Positions 24,288-32,744 are shown, counted from the first letter of the stretch. The stretch is DNA of 56,791 nt from UBA9732 sp963606545 (GCA_963606545.1 CAVCYP010000005.1:1-56791); one strand, 5' to 3'. A program made the numbers and translations. The notes: generated from the sequence alone by a model not told the origin.

Positions 24288-25511
24288 ATGGGCCGGCAGG
24301 AATATGATGATTGGAGCTTCATGGGCGAAGTTCAAAAAGAGCAGAGACTCAAGAACGAGGCTAAGCGAGTCAGACAGACAAATGCGTCAAGAAATGCATT
24401 TGTCTTTCTTTGTTCTGTTGTTATCTTGTCGCTTTCCGGCTTAGTTGCAGTCTATTCAGCCAGCTATCCTGTTGCTGTTAACAATGGCCTAAATCACTAC
24501 TATTACCTAATAAATCAGGCAATATACCTTGGAATTGGGGTATTGTTAGCTGTAGTCATAAATGTTTTACCAGAAGAAGCCATCAAGGTTTTGTCTCCAA
24601 TTTGTCTTCTTGTAAGTGTTGTACTTTTGGGCGTTGATTTATTTTTAGGAAAGTCTTTTGTTACCTCTGTTGATACAATTGGGTTTGTTTATGTTGCCTG
24701 TGTTATGTACATGTCATTGTACTTCTCAAACAGAGGAAACAAGATTGAAAAAGCCAAGCAGCTCATAGTTCCAGCCATAGGTTGTCTTGTGATTCTAGCT
24801 TTGCTTTTGTTGAAGAAATCCTTTGCTTATGCAGTTTATTTCTTGGTTCTCAATGTTGTAATGTTCACAGCAGGAGGCATTGGGGTAATGGGGATGATAA
24901 TCCTACTTCTGTATTTACTGGTGCCATCCTTGGTGATTATTTTTTCAAAGTCCGATATCTTGCTTTCAATTGCTAAATTCTTGTTTCCAGGTGTTGAAGG
25001 GACCGCTAGAAGTGGACAAGTTGCAATAATCAAAGAAGCCATTGCAAGTGGCTCTTGGTTTGGCAAAGGTCTTGGTATGGGCGAATACAAAACTGGTGCC
25101 ATTGAAGATTTAGCAGGCAAGTGCATTTTTGCTAATATCTGTGAAGAAATTGGCTTTGTAGGAATTTTTATAATCCTCATGGTTTTCCTAGTCTTTTCCT
25201 TTACAGGATATAGAATTGTAAAAACCTTAAGAAAGCAAAATAGCTTCTATTCTAACCTTGCTTTAGGTTGTACCACCATAGTTGTCTGGCAAATGATTGC
25301 CAACATTTTATGGCTTTTAGGCGTTATTCCTGGAACTGGACTTTCAATGCCTTTCTTCTCCTACGGCATGGAGATTATCCCAGTTTTGAGTGCTTGTGCT
25401 CTGACTTATAAGGCCACCAAGTGCAAGGTGTTTGAAACCGATGACAACACCGTAGAGAACTTATCGGATGAGCTAAAATTCCCAGAACAGTATGAATTCG
25501 AGAAAAATTGA
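24288..25511 (+). CDS. ftsW: divergent FtsW/RodA (SEDS) protein lacking key catalytic residues
   Basis: A SEDS-family membrane protein with about ten segments, in the position of FtsW. Normal FtsW polymerises glycan strands from lipid II. Retained landmarks are LVAVYSAS near the start, SGQVAIIKEAIASGSWFGKGLGMGEYK, CEEIGFVG and IPGTGLSMPFFSYG. Missing ones are the GAxRWI and QPSE motifs in the first half, the LPEAxTDFIFA loop (here AIEDLAGKCIFA, with Lys278 in place of the catalytic Asp), and GGSS after FSYG (here GMEII). A soluble charged N-terminus of about 38 residues precedes helix 1. It may act only as a divisome scaffold. Confidence 0.85.
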   Translation: MGRQEYDDWSFMGEVQKEQRLKNEAKRVRQTNASRNAFVFLCSVVILSLSGLVAVYSASYPVAVNNGLNHYYYLINQAIYLGIGVLLAVVINVLPEEAIKVLSPICLLVSVVLLGVDLFLGKSFVTSVDTIGFVYVACVMYMSLYFSNRGNKIEKAKQLIVPAIGCLVILALLLLKKSFAYAVYFLVLNVVMFTAGGIGVMGMIILLLYLLVPSLVIIFSKSDILLSIAKFLFPGVEGTARSGQVAIIKEAIASGSWFGKGLGMGEYKTGAIEDLAGKCIFANICEEIGFVGIFIILMVFLVFSFTGYRIVKTLRKQNSFYSNLALGCTTIVVWQMIANILWLLGVIPGTGLSMPFFSYGMEIIPVLSACALTYKATKCKVFETDDNTVENLSDELKFPEQYEFEKN

Positions 25512-26235
25512 GTGGGTTTTAGTCTTATTTTTAATCCTCCTGGTGGCAGTTGGCGTCATCATAGCTCTGAGAAATCTGAGCTTTTTTAACGTAAAAACCA
25601 TCAACGTAACCCTAAGTGGCCCAGTCTCTGAAATTCGGCCAGATCTTCAACGCATCATCAACCCCCTCAAGGGCATGAATATCTTTGAAATCTCAACGCG
25701 CAAGCTGGAAAAAAGCCTCAGCGCATTTGACGAGGTAGAAAGCGTTACAGTAAAACGTTTCTACCCCGATACTCTAGAAATCACAATTAATTATTCCAAT
25801 CTTAGGCTAAAAGCCTATAGTGTTGATGGAAATGAAGTTACCTATTACTTTATCAAAGCAACTGAGCTAATTCAAACTTCAAAGGAAACTTGGTCAGAGT
25901 TTGACCAGTTAGGTTGTGTTGAGCTAAATCCTGCCTACGCACAAATGATTTTAAAATGGGGAGAGGATTCGGCGTTCCAATCTATGGTCCCAATGGTGGA
26001 ATATTTGGCTTCTAACAACTTGATAACAAGTATTAAATACGATAATAATAACGGTAGCGAGTTTGGAAGACTTGTTCTTTGGCTACCGGCTTTTAACGTA
26101 CAACTTTACGTGAGAGAAATAGTGAGTACTCAGCGTTTAGAGGAAGCACTTTCAGTCATAGCCCAACAGTCCTCCGCAAGCGAGGAAGTTGTCATTTTTG
26201 ACCTGTATTCAATGAATTTGGTCAAAAGGACATAG
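25492..26235 (+). CDS. ftsQ: FtsQ/DivIB-like division protein
   Basis: A 247-residue single-pass protein with a membrane helix at about residues 8-27 and a POTRA domain right after it (FFNVKTINVTLSGPVSEIRPDLQRIINPLKGMNIFEIS). A second domain then starts at ESVTVKRFYPDTLEITINY, the usual FtsQ order. It links FtsL and other periplasmic division proteins. It overlaps ftsW by 20 bases and has no clear ribosome binding site, suggesting coupled translation. Confidence 0.84.
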   Translation: MNSRKIEWVLVLFLILLVAVGVIIALRNLSFFNVKTINVTLSGPVSEIRPDLQRIINPLKGMNIFEISTRKLEKSLSAFDEVESVTVKRFYPDTLEITINYSNLRLKAYSVDGNEVTYYFIKATELIQTSKETWSEFDQLGCVELNPAYAQMILKWGEDSAFQSMVPMVEYLASNNLITSIKYDNNNGSEFGRLVLWLPAFNVQLYVREIVSTQRLEEALSVIAQQSSASEEVVIFDLYSMNLVKRT

Positions 26236-26246
26236 GAGGAGTTTGG

Positions 26247-27488
26247 ATGGCTTCTGAGAAAATACTATTGGGTTTAGACATTGGTTCTTCTTGGGTTAGG
26301 GCTGTAATTGGATCCCTTTCAAAAGAAGGCCAACTTATGGTTGACAGCATTTGTGAACGCCCAAGTGAAGGTGTGCGCTCTGGCGTTGTTGTAAACATTG
26401 AACAGACCCTTAAAACCATTTCTTCCGTCATCCAGGAAGCAGAACTTCAGGCAGGTGTTGAAGTTCAAAGTGCTATCACAGGCATTGGTGGTTCTTCTGT
26501 TAATGGATACTCATCACAGGGTGTAGTTGGAATTAGTGCAAAAGATTTGGAAATAACTTCAAACGATATATACAGTTGCTTAAACAGTGCAAGGGCTTTT
26601 GAACTTCCTGCAGACCGGGAGGTTCTTCATACACTGGTTCAAGATTTCACAGTTGATGGCAAAGGTGGAATCAAAGACCCAATTGATATGACGGGCCATA
26701 GACTTGAAAGCAAAGTCCTTGTGGTACTGGGCAGTTCAAGTAACTGTTCCAACACAAGAAGGGTAATTCAAAGAGCCGGAATTAATTCCTCTCGCTTGGT
26801 ACTTTCCCAGCTTGCGGATGCTGAAATTGTTCTTAGCGCAGATGAGAAAGAAATGGGAACAATCTTGATTAACATTGGTGGAAGCACTTCCAATATGATT
26901 GTCTATCAAAATGGTTCTCCTGCTTATGTTGGCGGGGTTGATTTGGGCTCAAGCAGCGTTACAAATGACATTGCATATATTTTGAACAAACCAAAGATGG
27001 TGGCAGAGCAGGTTAAGGTGGAAAGTGGTTGTTGCTATTTGCCAAATGTTTCTGCAGATGAGAAGATAATTATTCCACAGGTTGGTGGACTGCCTTCAAT
27101 TCAAATGCCCAAAAAAGAGCTTTGTAAGATTATCGAGCCTAGAATGGCTGAGATTTTCTCTCTTTTGAAGAAGGGCTTGGATAGTAAGATTACCCACGGC
27201 ACGTTTGGTGGTGGTGTAGTTATTGTTGGTGGCGGTTCACTTCTTTCTGGAGTAACAGATCTTGCTTCTGAGATTTTCAGAATGCAAGCTAGAATTGGAT
27301 TCCCTGAGGCTTTGCCTGGACTAGATAGATCTTACATTAATCCTAAGTACGCTACTGTGCTTGGGCTTTTGAAGACAGAAGCAAAGAAGGCTTCCAGCTC
27401 GCCAATGGGAAGAGGCAAGAACGATAAGCGCCAAAAGAAATCGGGTTTATTTGGAAAGCTGTCGGGTATATTTAAGTCAATAGTTTAA
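26247..27488 (+). CDS. ftsA: cell division protein FtsA
   Basis: Actin-like ATPase that ties FtsZ to the membrane. LGLDIGSSWVRAVIG is the phosphate-1 loop, LINIGGSTSNMIVYQNG phosphate 2, and VVIVGGGSLLSGVTDLA the adenosine motif. The 413-residue length is normal. The C-terminus (KKSGLFGKLSGIFKSIV) forms the amphipathic membrane-targeting helix. A very strong AGGAGGAG lies upstream, and ftsZ follows closely. Confidence 0.95.
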   Translation: MASEKILLGLDIGSSWVRAVIGSLSKEGQLMVDSICERPSEGVRSGVVVNIEQTLKTISSVIQEAELQAGVEVQSAITGIGGSSVNGYSSQGVVGISAKDLEITSNDIYSCLNSARAFELPADREVLHTLVQDFTVDGKGGIKDPIDMTGHRLESKVLVVLGSSSNCSNTRRVIQRAGINSSRLVLSQLADAEIVLSADEKEMGTILINIGGSTSNMIVYQNGSPAYVGGVDLGSSSVTNDIAYILNKPKMVAEQVKVESGCCYLPNVSADEKIIIPQVGGLPSIQMPKKELCKIIEPRMAEIFSLLKKGLDSKITHGTFGGGVVIVGGGSLLSGVTDLASEIFRMQARIGFPEALPGLDRSYINPKYATVLGLLKTEAKKASSSPMGRGKNDKRQKKSGLFGKLSGIFKSIV

Positions 27489-27500
27489 GAGGAATTGAAT

Positions 27501-28754
27501 ATGGATTTTGGAATGATTGAGGATTTGCTTCATGACGAACAGACTCCACCTACAGACATTAAAGTTTTAGGCGTTGGTGGTGCTGGCGGAAATGCTGTAA
27601 ATAGAATGATTTCAAGTGGCTTGAAGAAAGTTACTTTTGTTGCTTTGAATACAGATATGCAGGCTCTTCAGAGATCCAATGCCCAGCTTAGAATTCCTAT
27701 TGGAAAGGAACTTACTGGTGGCCTTGGAGCTGGTGGTATGCCTGAGATGGGGCAGAAGGCTGCAGAAGAAAGCAAGGACGAAATTAGAAAACTTCTTGAA
27801 GGAACAGACATGGTTTTCATCACTGCTGGTATGGGTGGTGGAACAGGTACCGGTGCTGCTCCTGTTGTTGCTGAAATTGCTAAGGGCCTTAATATTCTCA
27901 CAGTTGCTGTTGTTACAACTCCTTTTGCCTTTGAGGGAAGAAAGAAGCTACAGTTTGCAAATGATGGTATTGACCGTCTTAGAAAACAGGTAGACACTCT
28001 TATTCTTATTCCAAACCAGTATCTCCTTAAGGTGGCAGAAAATAATACTCCTATTAAGCAGGCCTTCCTCATGGCAGATGATGTTCTCAGACAGGGCGTT
28101 CAGGGAATTTCTGAGCTTATTACTGAGCCTGGTGAGATTAACATTGACTTTGCAGATGTCAGAACTGTTATGAAGGGCAAGGGCGATGCAATTATGGGCA
28201 TTGGCCTTGGAGAAGGAGCTAACAGAGCTGTTGATGCTGCACGTCAGGCCATCAATAATCCGCTTTTGGAAGATGCAAAGATTGATGGTGCCAAGAGTGT
28301 ATTGGTCAATCTTACAGCTGGTGATGGGCTTACTTTGCAGGAATATCAGGACGTTGTTGAGATGATTACGGAGACTTGTGATAAGGATGCTCTTATCATT
28401 GCAGGTCAGGCTTATAATCCAGATTTGGGAGATAAGGTTAAGGTTACAGTTGTAGCTACAGGTTTTGAGAGAGACACTGTTAAGGTTGAAGTTCCAGATT
28501 TTGAGAAGCCTAAGAAACGTTTTGACCAGTTTATCAGTACTCCAGAAAGCACTGGCTCTCAGCCAGCTGCTCAGAGCCAGCAGGCTCCTGTTCAGGAAAA
28601 ACCACAGAGAAGACCAGAGGAGGTCATTTCTGTTAATAGATGGCAGGATCTTCAATCTCAGATTGGTAGACGTCAAGGCCAAGGCACAAGCTCTAACGAC
28701 TATTCTTATCCGGCAATTCTGAGGTATCAGAGACCAGATGAAGACAACAAATAA
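27501..28754 (+). CDS. ftsZ: cell division GTPase FtsZ
   Basis: Tubulin-like GTPase forming the division ring. GVGGAGGNAVNRM begins the nucleotide site, the G-box GGGTGTG is near residue 112, and the T7 loop NIDFADVRTVM that activates GTP hydrolysis is intact. A flexible linker rich in Gln, Ser and Pro (about 345-400) ends in the tail YSYPAILRYQ, resembling the FtsA-binding peptide. The ATG at 27501 has GAGGAA six bases upstream; a TTG at 27495 overlaps that site and is unlikely. The tail overlaps the next gene by 17 bases. Confidence 0.96.
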   Translation: MDFGMIEDLLHDEQTPPTDIKVLGVGGAGGNAVNRMISSGLKKVTFVALNTDMQALQRSNAQLRIPIGKELTGGLGAGGMPEMGQKAAEESKDEIRKLLEGTDMVFITAGMGGGTGTGAAPVVAEIAKGLNILTVAVVTTPFAFEGRKKLQFANDGIDRLRKQVDTLILIPNQYLLKVAENNTPIKQAFLMADDVLRQGVQGISELITEPGEINIDFADVRTVMKGKGDAIMGIGLGEGANRAVDAARQAINNPLLEDAKIDGAKSVLVNLTAGDGLTLQEYQDVVEMITETCDKDALIIAGQAYNPDLGDKVKVTVVATGFERDTVKVEVPDFEKPKKRFDQFISTPESTGSQPAAQSQQAPVQEKPQRRPEEVISVNRWQDLQSQIGRRQGQGTSSNDYSYPAILRYQRPDEDNK

Positions 28755-29691
28755 TACATCAAGCACTGAAATTCTTGATGCTTTTACTCAAAGTCTTTTG
28801 ATAGAGAGGCATTCTTCCACTGCAACAAGAGATTGTTACAGACATGAGGTAGAATGCTTCTTGTCATATTTAGAGGAAGAAGCTCTTTCTTATGCAGAAA
28901 TAGATACTCTGGGAATCAGGGCTTTTTTGCAGTACAGAGCAACCGGTCAAGCCTCAGAAGAAGCTTCAAAGCCTCTTTCCTCACGTACCATGTCCAAGGT
29001 CATCACCGCCTTAAGAATGTTCTTCTTATTTCTTCAGAATGAACGAATTAGAGAAGATGACCCAATGGAGCTCATCCCACGTACCAAAGAGCCCAAGAAA
29101 CTTCCTCAGACTATTGATTACAATGCGGTAGAGAAGATTTTAAGCTCAATAGACGTCAGTACAGACCTTGGTTACAGAGACCGTACCATGTTTGAGCTCA
29201 TCTATTCTTGTGGCTTACGTGTTAGCGAGTGTGCCACCTTGCGTCTAGATAAATACTACAGAACTGAAAAGCGTATTGTGGTAATAGGAAAGGGCAACAA
29301 AGAGCGCATGATACCAGTAGGAGATGTTGCTGTAAGTTATTTGGATACATATATTTCCACTGCACGTAAGAACTTGCTGGGAAAGCGCAAATCTTCCTTC
29401 CTGTTTGTCTCAAAACGTGGCGATGATGTCAAAGAAGGAATCACTCGGGAAGAAATCTGGAACCGCCTCAAAATTTACTGTGCGCAAGCTGGCGTCTACT
29501 CCAAGGTCCACACCCTGCGCCACAGCTTTGCCACGCATCTGCTTCAAGGCGGCGCTGACCTTCGCTCCGTCCAAGAACTTCTTGGGCACAAAGATATCCG
29601 TACCACAGAAATATATACTCACGTCAATACCGATGATTTACAAAAACAATTTGACCTTGCGTTCAAAGACTCCATGGGGGAGGAAAAATGA
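28738..29691 (+). CDS. XerC/XerD-type tyrosine recombinase
   Basis: Site-specific recombinase, probably resolving chromosome dimers at dif. A SAM-like N-terminal core-binding domain covers about residues 1-100. The catalytic set is complete: Arg in SCGLRVSE, Lys in GKGNKERM, the HTLRHSFATHLLQGG box (His and Arg), then LGHKDIRTTEIYTHV (His and the nucleophilic Tyr). At 317 residues it is slightly longer than XerD. It sits in the division operon between ftsZ and exoA, without att sites or phage genes, so a housekeeping role is most likely. XerC and XerD cannot be told apart here. Confidence 0.9.
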   Translation: MKTTNNTSSTEILDAFTQSLLIERHSSTATRDCYRHEVECFLSYLEEEALSYAEIDTLGIRAFLQYRATGQASEEASKPLSSRTMSKVITALRMFFLFLQNERIREDDPMELIPRTKEPKKLPQTIDYNAVEKILSSIDVSTDLGYRDRTMFELIYSCGLRVSECATLRLDKYYRTEKRIVVIGKGNKERMIPVGDVAVSYLDTYISTARKNLLGKRKSSFLFVSKRGDDVKEGITREEIWNRLKIYCAQAGVYSKVHTLRHSFATHLLQGGADLRSVQELLGHKDIRTTEIYTHVNTDDLQKQFDLAFKDSMGEEK

Positions 29692-30422
29692 AATTAGTTT
29701 CCTGGAATGTAAATGGATTAAGAGCCGTTTTAGGTAAGGGCTTTTTGGATTATTTTAAAGCTGTTGATGCAGATGTCTTTTGCTTGCAAGAAATTAAACT
29801 TTCCTCTGGTCAGCTAGACCTTCCGCTGGAGGGTTATCATTGTTATTACAATTACGCAGAGAAAAAAGGTTATTCTGGCACGGCGGTTTTCACCAAGCAA
29901 GCACCTATTTCTGTGGTTTTTGGCACTGACAACGAGGGTAGAGTAATTACAGTTGAGTTTGAAGATTATTACGTGGTAAATGTTTATACTCCAAATTCGC
30001 AGGAAGAACTGGCCCGTCTTGATTTTAGACTTCAGTGGGATACTCAATTTAGAGACTATGTTTGCTCTCTTGATAAAGTTAAGCCGGTGTTAATTTGCGG
30101 AGATATGAACGTAGCCCACAAAGAAATTGATATAAAAAACCCTAAAACCAACCTTCGTAATGCTGGTTTTACCATTGAAGAGCGAGACAGTTTCACCAAA
30201 CTTCTTGCTGCTGGTTTTACAGACACCTTCAGAATGTTTTATCCGGACTTAAAGGATGCCTACAGCTGGTGGTCTTACAGGTTCAAGTCAAGAGAACGCA
30301 ACACTGGATGGCGTATTGATTATTGGCTTATTTCTAACCGCGCTGCTGGCTTGGTGAAGGAAGCAGGGATTGATGCAACTATTTTAGGCTCAGACCACGC
30401 ACCAATCTTCGTCGTTCTTTAA
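29688..30422 (+). CDS. exoA: exodeoxyribonuclease III / AP endonuclease
   Basis: Repairs abasic sites in DNA. The motifs are WNVNGLRA with the first metal ligand, LQEIKL, YSGTAVFTK, GDMNVAHKEIDIKNP, the WSYRFKSRERNTGWRIDYWL segment, and the C-terminal SDHAPI with the catalytic Asp-His pair. The length of 244 residues is on the short side of normal. It overlaps the recombinase stop by ATGA and has GGGGAGG. Its last sixteen bases plus one more are repeated at 30516. Confidence 0.94.
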   Translation: MKLVSWNVNGLRAVLGKGFLDYFKAVDADVFCLQEIKLSSGQLDLPLEGYHCYYNYAEKKGYSGTAVFTKQAPISVVFGTDNEGRVITVEFEDYYVVNVYTPNSQEELARLDFRLQWDTQFRDYVCSLDKVKPVLICGDMNVAHKEIDIKNPKTNLRNAGFTIEERDSFTKLLAAGFTDTFRMFYPDLKDAYSWWSYRFKSRERNTGWRIDYWLISNRAAGLVKEAGIDATILGSDHAPIFVVL

Positions 30423-30532
30423 GCTGTATACTGTGTCAGTTCAAGCACGGCCGTACAGCATTGTACTGTCCGTGCTTTCCTTCCTTGTCTACAGCTTAAA
30501 TAACTTAGAAGCGAGCTTCGTCGTTCTTTAAG
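30407..30532. repeat. 17-base direct repeat flanking a nested palindrome
   Basis: CTTCGTCGTTCTTTAAG occurs at 30407-30423, where it contains the end and stop codon of exoA, and again at 30516-30532. Between them an outer inverted repeat TTAAGCTGTA (30419-30428) / TACAGCTTAA (30490-30499) encloses AAGCACGG (30443-30450) / CCGTGCTT (30470-30477), with GTAC / GTAC at the tip. It could be a small inserted element with a target-like duplication, or a local duplication around a hairpin that also slows transcription. There is no open reading frame inside. Confidence 0.75.
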
Positions 30533-30557
30533 AAATGTGAATTTTGAATAAAATACG

Positions 30558-30585
30558 TTGCATTAGATGAAAAATAGGATATAAA
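30558..30585 (+). promoter_or_regulatory. promoter for the membrane protein/CYTH gene pair
   Basis: TTGCAT (30558-30563), 16-base spacer, TATAAA (30580-30585). The start codon comes only eight bases later, so the transcript would be nearly leaderless. Confidence 0.5.
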
Positions 30586-30593
30586 TATAGTTT

Positions 30594-31370
30594 ATGATTG
30601 GTTTTCTTATTAAGAAAAGTTTCTTTGATGGTTGGGACAATCTTCTGACCTTGGTTCTCTTAAATTTAGGCTACTTAGGAGCCTTTGGACTTATTCTTTT
30701 GGCTAGTGCAGTTAGTGAGACCTCGGTCTTGTTAGGCTATGCTCTTATAGTTTTAGCTATCTTTTACGTAAGCGTTTATGGCCTTGGGGTGGGCAGTCTG
30801 ACTTTTGGCTACAGCCGGTATAAGCGCGAGGGGATTAAGACGTTTTTTAAGGGCATTAAAGAGCATTTTACTCATGCTTTGTTGCATTTCGCTATTTTGC
30901 TGACAATGACAATTTGCATCTTTTTTGTAATGCCTTTTTATTTTCAAATGAATAACATGCTAGGCTATTTTTTGGGAATGCTACTGTTTTGGGCGCTTTT
31001 CTCGTTTGTTCTTGCTCTGCAGTACTACCTGCCACTTTGCTACTACCTTGAGGCGGATAAGCCGTTTGTGACAATGCGTAAGAGCTTTGGTCTTGTAGCC
31101 GATAATCTTGGTGTTACATTTTTCTTGCTGTTTAAAACAATTATCGATTTTATTCTTACAGTGCTTACCGCAACAATGATTCCTGGTTTAGGTGGAATTA
31201 GTCTTGCAAGAATGGATACAATTAAGTTATTACTTAAGAAGTACGATTTCTATGAGCAAAATCCAGATGCGACCAAGAAGGACCTAAACTGGGAAGATCT
31301 TCTTTATGAAGAAAGAGAGCTCATTGGTCCAAGAACGCTCAAGGGAATGATTTTTCCTTGGAAAGACTAA
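30594..31370 (+). CDS. multi-pass membrane protein of unknown function
   Basis: A 258-residue protein with about five or six membrane segments (near residues 18-38, 42-65, 92-118, 122-148, 168-195). The soluble C-terminus ends EERELIGPRTLKGMIFPWKD, which looks like a conserved tail. I recall similar uncharacterised spirochaete proteins but cannot name a function. No ribosome binding site is visible before the ATG. It is followed twelve bases later by the CYTH-domain gene with a strong GAGGAGG, so the two are probably one operon. Confidence 0.75.
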   Translation: MIGFLIKKSFFDGWDNLLTLVLLNLGYLGAFGLILLASAVSETSVLLGYALIVLAIFYVSVYGLGVGSLTFGYSRYKREGIKTFFKGIKEHFTHALLHFAILLTMTICIFFVMPFYFQMNNMLGYFLGMLLFWALFSFVLALQYYLPLCYYLEADKPFVTMRKSFGLVADNLGVTFFLLFKTIIDFILTVLTATMIPGLGGISLARMDTIKLLLKKYDFYEQNPDATKKDLNWEDLLYEERELIGPRTLKGMIFPWKD

Positions 31371-31381
31371 GAGGAGGCTAT

Positions 31382-31969
31382 ATGTCCTTTGAAACTGAAC
31401 TTAAAGCTCATGTCCAAGAGGACATGGTCCAATCTGTAAAAGCAAAACTCCAGGCAAGCCCTTCCTGCCACGTCCATGGGGATATCTCTAAGTTCGATGT
31501 CTACTGGTCTGATTCAGAGGACGGAGACCCTCTCTTTAGAACTAGAAAAGAAACCTGCAACGGAAAAACTGATGTTCTATTTACAGCAAAACCTTCCAAG
31601 TCAAAGACCAAAGAAGGCACAGAAAAGAACGTGGAATTGGAATTTGAAGCTCAGGGCGATCAATGGGATCGCATTTTAGACTTTGTTCGTGGTCTTGGGT
31701 GCAAGGTTTGTAGAATTAAATGGAAAGAGGGTTGGCATTGCACAATAGAACATAATGGTTTTGAAATCCATGCTGAGCTTCTAAAGGTTAAATATCTTGG
31801 TTGGTTCCTTGAGATGGAAATTTGCACTGAGACTGAAAAGGATTTGGATTTTGTTGGTGCAGATAAAGCTTTGCGAGAAGTTCTTGCTTCTGTTGGTATA
31901 GATCAAAGTGCAGTTGAACCTCTAGGCTATAACAAAATGCTCAAAGCCATAGGGCATGCAAAAGGCTGA
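31382..31969 (+). CDS. CYTH-domain protein (class IV adenylate cyclase/triphosphatase-like)
   Basis: A cytosolic protein of 195 residues that probably folds as a triphosphate tunnel and acts on a triphosphorylated substrate such as ATP or inorganic tripolyphosphate. The diagnostic ExExK motif is ETELK at residues 4-8. Further charged strands follow (RTRKETCNGKTDVLFTAK, NVELEFEA, GFEIHAELLKVKYLGWFLEMEI). The CyaB-like pattern of alternating Glu and Lys supports the call, but whether it is a cyclase or a triphosphatase cannot be decided. The ATG at 31382 follows GAGGAGG; an upstream ATG inside the previous gene is rejected. Confidence 0.78.
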   Translation: MSFETELKAHVQEDMVQSVKAKLQASPSCHVHGDISKFDVYWSDSEDGDPLFRTRKETCNGKTDVLFTAKPSKSKTKEGTEKNVELEFEAQGDQWDRILDFVRGLGCKVCRIKWKEGWHCTIEHNGFEIHAELLKVKYLGWFLEMEICTETEKDLDFVGADKALREVLASVGIDQSAVEPLGYNKMLKAIGHAKG

Positions 31970-31982
31970 TTTTGGATCCGTC

Positions 31983-32744
31983 TTAAAAGAGAATTATTTT
32001 TTTTCTTGTTATTGGATTCTCCATCAATTGAATATCAATGTCATAAACCTCTTTAATTGTTTGCATTGTAATGATTTCTTCTGTTTTGCCCTTTGCAAAA
32101 ATATTGCCAGCTTTGATTATTATGCAATCAGTGCAATGTCTTAAAATGGCGTTTAAATCATGAAGAACACAGATAATTGTTTTACCTTCTTTTGAAAGTT
32201 CAGAAAGTAAATTCATTAATTGCATTTGATGCTTGGGGTCTAGGTTATTTACCGGTTCATCTAAGGCTAAAATTTGAGTGTCTTGGCAGATTGTGCGGGC
32301 CAGCATTGCAAGTTGGAACTCTCCACCTGAAATTTGAGTTATTAGTCGGTCCTTTAGATGTAGAATTCCAACACGCTTTAAAGCTTCCTGGACTAGATTT
32401 CCACTTGAATTTTCATCTCCGTAGGCATAACGGCCTAAGGCTACCACCTGGGAGACTGTGAACTCTTCATTGTATCTAAGGTACTGACCTTCAAAGCTAA
32501 TTAGCTTTGCAATTTCTCTTTGTCTCATTTGATTTATATCTTTATCAAATAACATGATAGATGAGTTTTTACTTTCAAGTTCGTGTATTAAATATTTTAG
32601 TAGGGTACTTTTCCCGCTTCCGTTTGGACCAGCAATGGCAACAAAGCTTCCAGCTTTGATTTCAAAGTTAAAATTATCTAGAATTTTAGCTGCTTCATAA
32701 CCGCCAGAGAGGTTTGAAACTGAGATTGCTATTTTATCTGACAT
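31983..32744 (-). CDS. ABC importer ATP-binding protein (metal chelate/cobalamin type)
   Basis: ATPase of a FecCDE/BtuCD-type importer, 253 residues. Walker A is GPNGSGKST, signature ISGGEFQLAMLARTI, Walker B ILALDEPVNNLDPKHQ, followed by the switch histidine in CVLHDLN. The ATG at 32744 has GGAG eight bases upstream and overlaps the permease end by eleven bases. An in-frame ATG fourteen codons upstream lies within the permease gene and is not supported. It is the last gene of a three-gene minus-strand operon. Confidence 0.92.
   Translation of the reverse strand: MSDKIAISVSNLSGGYEAAKILDNFNFEIKAGSFVAIAGPNGSGKSTLLKYLIHELESKNSSIMLFDKDINQMRQREIAKLISFEGQYLRYNEEFTVSQVVALGRYAYGDENSSGNLVQEALKRVGILHLKDRLITQISGGEFQLAMLARTICQDTQILALDEPVNNLDPKHQMQLMNLLSELSKEGKTIICVLHDLNAILRHCTDCIIIKAGNIFAKGKTEEIITMQTIKEVYDIDIQLMENPITRKKIILF

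Noticed and set aside
27948..28766. 272-residue open frame on the minus strand opposite ftsZ
   Set aside because: It is fully antisense to a clear ftsZ, has no recognisable motif or ribosome binding site, and its composition is what the codon use of ftsZ would create.
28738..29691. Tyrosine recombinase as an integrase of a mobile element
   Set aside because: It sits inside a tightly packed division operon, overlaps ftsZ and exoA, and has no att repeats, excision factor or cargo next to it.
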